The notes under the pieces are model-generated. The model saw only the letters and a program-made list of their open reading frames with translations. It did not search any database and was not told the DNA's origin. Positions 61,393 through 64,000 of a DNA stretch of 64,000 nucleotides are shown here, piece by piece; position 1 is the stretch's first letter, and each line of letters begins with the position of its first letter. The DNA comes from Anarhynchus alexandrinus (lineage: Eukaryota; Chordata; Aves; Charadriiformes; Charadriidae), in NCBI GenBank assembly GCA_008711295.1, contig VUYV01000089.1, forward strand, positions 1,769,213 through 1,833,212, in the 5' to 3' direction. Position numbers and translations under genes: made by a program.

Positions 61393-64000
61393 TCATGTTA
61401 TTTTGAGTTTTATCTTCTGTCTGAGTTACAAAACATGGTTGCTTTCTACACCCCACATACCTCCAAGTCATAGGTTAAGTTAGGGATTTGGAATGAGGGA
61501 GATCAGGCAGAGATGGATCCACTTTGTTTCTCACTCCGTTTCTCTCAGATGGCAATGACAGACATCCTCTTCTGAAGACACTCATCAAAAACACTTATGC
61601 ACATTTTGTTTGTCAAGAGACCAAACACAACTTGTGTAGCTTCCTAGACCTAGGGTTTTGTGGCATGATGTTGGACCGTGTGTAATGTGGCAAAAGGACA
61701 TAAGTGTGTATGGATACAATGCCTGTTATGATACTGCTGCAGGACTATTCTGAATAACTTCATATTAGTAATTAGCATCATTTGTCATTAATATTTAGGA
61801 ACTTTCTTTGAAAAGACCAAACATTAATATTTTTTTATGTGACTACTGAACCAGGCAGTGGTTCTAGCAATGATATATCTTAAAGCATATGAGGCATTTA
61901 TCCCCATTTCTTTTTGATACTCAATTTCATATTCTTCCAAAGATTGAGTTATTCCTCTTTACTAATATTAGTAAAAGGAATATTCTTTATTATGAGGCAC
62001 TTATAACAGCATTCAGAGTTTGCATTCAGCTTGGTGTCTAGATCCTTTTCAGTATCATTTCATTTGAGAGTACAGACTTTTCTCTCCTAAGTGCTTTATA
62101 AATTCTTTGTTCCTAAATATGGTCTACATATTGAAGCCTTTAATTTGAAATTTAATATATTTTTTAAAATACTTCACTTGGAACAATTGTTATAGGCTTG
62201 ATGAAGAAACTGGATGAGGTTATTGGACATTAAATTAGATTTTTCACATGGTACTTTTAAGACAATAAAATTTCCCCTAAGAAAGCTAGTACTTCAATAA
62301 CATTTTTTTTAACCTTTTAACACAAAATTCACAAAAAAAATCAATTTCTTAGTTATTTTAGCTATAAAATATATACACAAATTAAAAATTGTAACAGTCA
62401 TTAGACCAATTTGTTCCTTCTATCATTGCATTGTATTTTAATTTAAAATATTTGGGTTTGGAGTAGGTAACACTGTATATTTATTTTTCTACAACAGTCC
62501 TTTTAAAATTATTTTACCCTAGACATTCAGCATTATAAATTTTCACTTTCACAAAATAGAAATGAAAATACACATTTTCCATTTTTTAACATGAACAGGT
62601 TTTTTTTTTAGTATTCTGACTTCTCCAAATCTGTGAGAAGATAGCCAAAGCTAGTATGTTTAAAGAAGAATGAAACATGGAAAGGAGCTTATTAAGTGTC
62701 CCTTGTTCTTTTGGTTTGCGTAGAGGAAAAAGAATGAAAAAACATAGCATGAAATTCCCATTTTTTTTAACTGCAGTGAAAAAGTATTTAACATATATAT
62801 TCCATAAAATCATTGCATTAATGTAGTAATATAATTTAAAAATGCAGTATGAATTGTGAAGTTATAAAAAAATATTTTTCATATTAATTTTTCATTTAGT
62901 TACCATAAGTGAGATATTCAGATAAAAAAAAAAAGTAAACTATTGAGTTCAAAATCTAATTTTCAGTTACTTATTGCTGTCATACAGGAGAAACAGGAAA
63001 GAATTAATGTTACTGAAAGTCTTTTATCAATGCAATGTTCTATATTTCCTATTCTGAAACAAAATATGATGGAAAATTAAACAATAGACTAGTATTGCTA
63101 TTTACTATAAAAACCCCGGCAATTTCTGCAGAACCTTTTTTTTCACTGAATTAGACTTTCCAGAACTCTCTTTATTTCTCAGAATTAATTCACTTCTGAG
63201 CAATCTTTTTTTTTTTTTAAATAAATTCTCCTAATCTTTTTTTAATCATATGAGTCATTTTCTGTGATTTCTAAGGTTAAACGTTACAAGAGTATTTGGC
63301 TCAAGTCTACATATTTAAATATGCAAAACACTTTGAGGTACTTGGGAACTTAAATGACCGGTCCTGTTCTGGCTAGGCTATGAGACCAGAAAAACAGAGG
63401 AATACCTCATTCTAGCTTTTGTCATTACTTTATATATTATGAATCACTTTTAGGAAATTATCACCTTAAATCACTGTACTTTTAGCAAGTCACATTTCCT
63501 TATGTGCTTATAAAATGTACAATTTTTAAAAGGGATCAGTGCCAACTGCAATTTAAAATGAATATTAGAAACCTACAGGAAAGTGTTAACAATGAGCAGG
63601 AATAGAGAAGCATTTCAAGATTTAAAAAGAAAAATAATCCAATTTTACTGTGGGCCACTTCATAAAAAGCTACTCTTTTGGCAGCAAAACTATTCAATTA
63701 AAAAAAAAATCTAATTGATATATTTCAGATCTAAAGGGAAATTGATGTATTTGTGTTCTTTCACAAGTTTCCAGTAAAATGGCTGGGAGAAGAAAATATC
63801 AAACTTTTGTTTAAAATAGCTATTAAGAATAACAGAGGTAGAACTGTAAACAAAAGATAGAGAAAACAGACACCTGACAATTATTCCAATTATTAATAGT
63901 TCTTGGTCTGTGTGCATCTATTCTTCATGGAGGATGAATTTTATAGCAGAATCATACATCTTTCACTCTTAATGATCCCAGAAAAGAACATTTTGAAATG
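61393..64000. other. AT-rich unique sequence, no gene seen
   Basis: Composition returns to strongly AT-rich from about 61.7 kb. No exon, RNA gene or repeat family is recognised up to the window end. T and A runs are frequent (for example 63206-63220 and 63700-63710). Confidence 0.5.

Overview
This window reads as a gene-poor, AT-rich piece of a bird nuclear genome, probably a macrochromosomal intergenic desert or a very long intron of a neoavian species. The evidence is the repeat content. There are several CR1 LINE fragments whose 3' ends carry the avian ATTCTATGAT-type signature and whose reading frames match CR1 reverse transcriptase. There are also solo LTRs of avian endogenous retrovirus type, one beginning TGTCCTGGTTTGAG and another TGTGGTGGGTTGACC. 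I see no bacterial-style gene layout, no operons, no tRNA or rRNA gene, no CRISPR array and no intact host protein-coding gene.

Layout. 1-8.4 kb: unique AT-rich DNA with a decayed CR1 (about 1.08-1.56 kb), a ~360 bp LTR with a clear TATA box (3.57-3.93 kb) and a G13 run ending in an assembly N (6.54 kb). 8.4-14.1 kb: two solo-LTR-like elements, one on each strand. 14.1-22.3 kb: nothing recognisable. 22.3-23.6 kb: a small GC-rich patch with an exon-like segment, then an old antisense CR1 reverse-transcriptase remnant. 25.1-26.8 kb: a CR1 copy split by a second CR1 inserted in the same orientation, with an assembly N inside a local duplication. 28.0 kb: a G-quadruplex-type run. 31.6-33.6 kb: a decayed CR1, a striking 39-bp-arm hairpin and an antisense CR1. 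35.2-36.9 kb: a (CTCCTT)n tract of ~180 bp, followed by the youngest CR1 here, which still has an open 307-codon stretch of the ORF2 C-terminus. 36.9-55.2 kb: mostly unique DNA with one further LTR-like element at 45.4-46.05 kb. 55.2-56.2 kb: a long, badly decayed CR1 ending in a 23-bp tandem repeat. 59.2-61.4 kb: a GC-elevated block with several unusually long open frames that I cannot assign; one part weakly resembles a CD300/pIgR-type immunoglobulin domain. 61.4-64 kb: AT-rich unique DNA.

Nothing here works together as a pathway. The functional content, if any, is regulatory or structural: LTR promoters, a possible hairpin RNA, a triplex-prone tract and possible non-coding exons. Most claims rest on visual motif recognition and remembered family consensus. 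RepeatMasker with an avian library, whole-genome alignment and RNA-seq would settle them.
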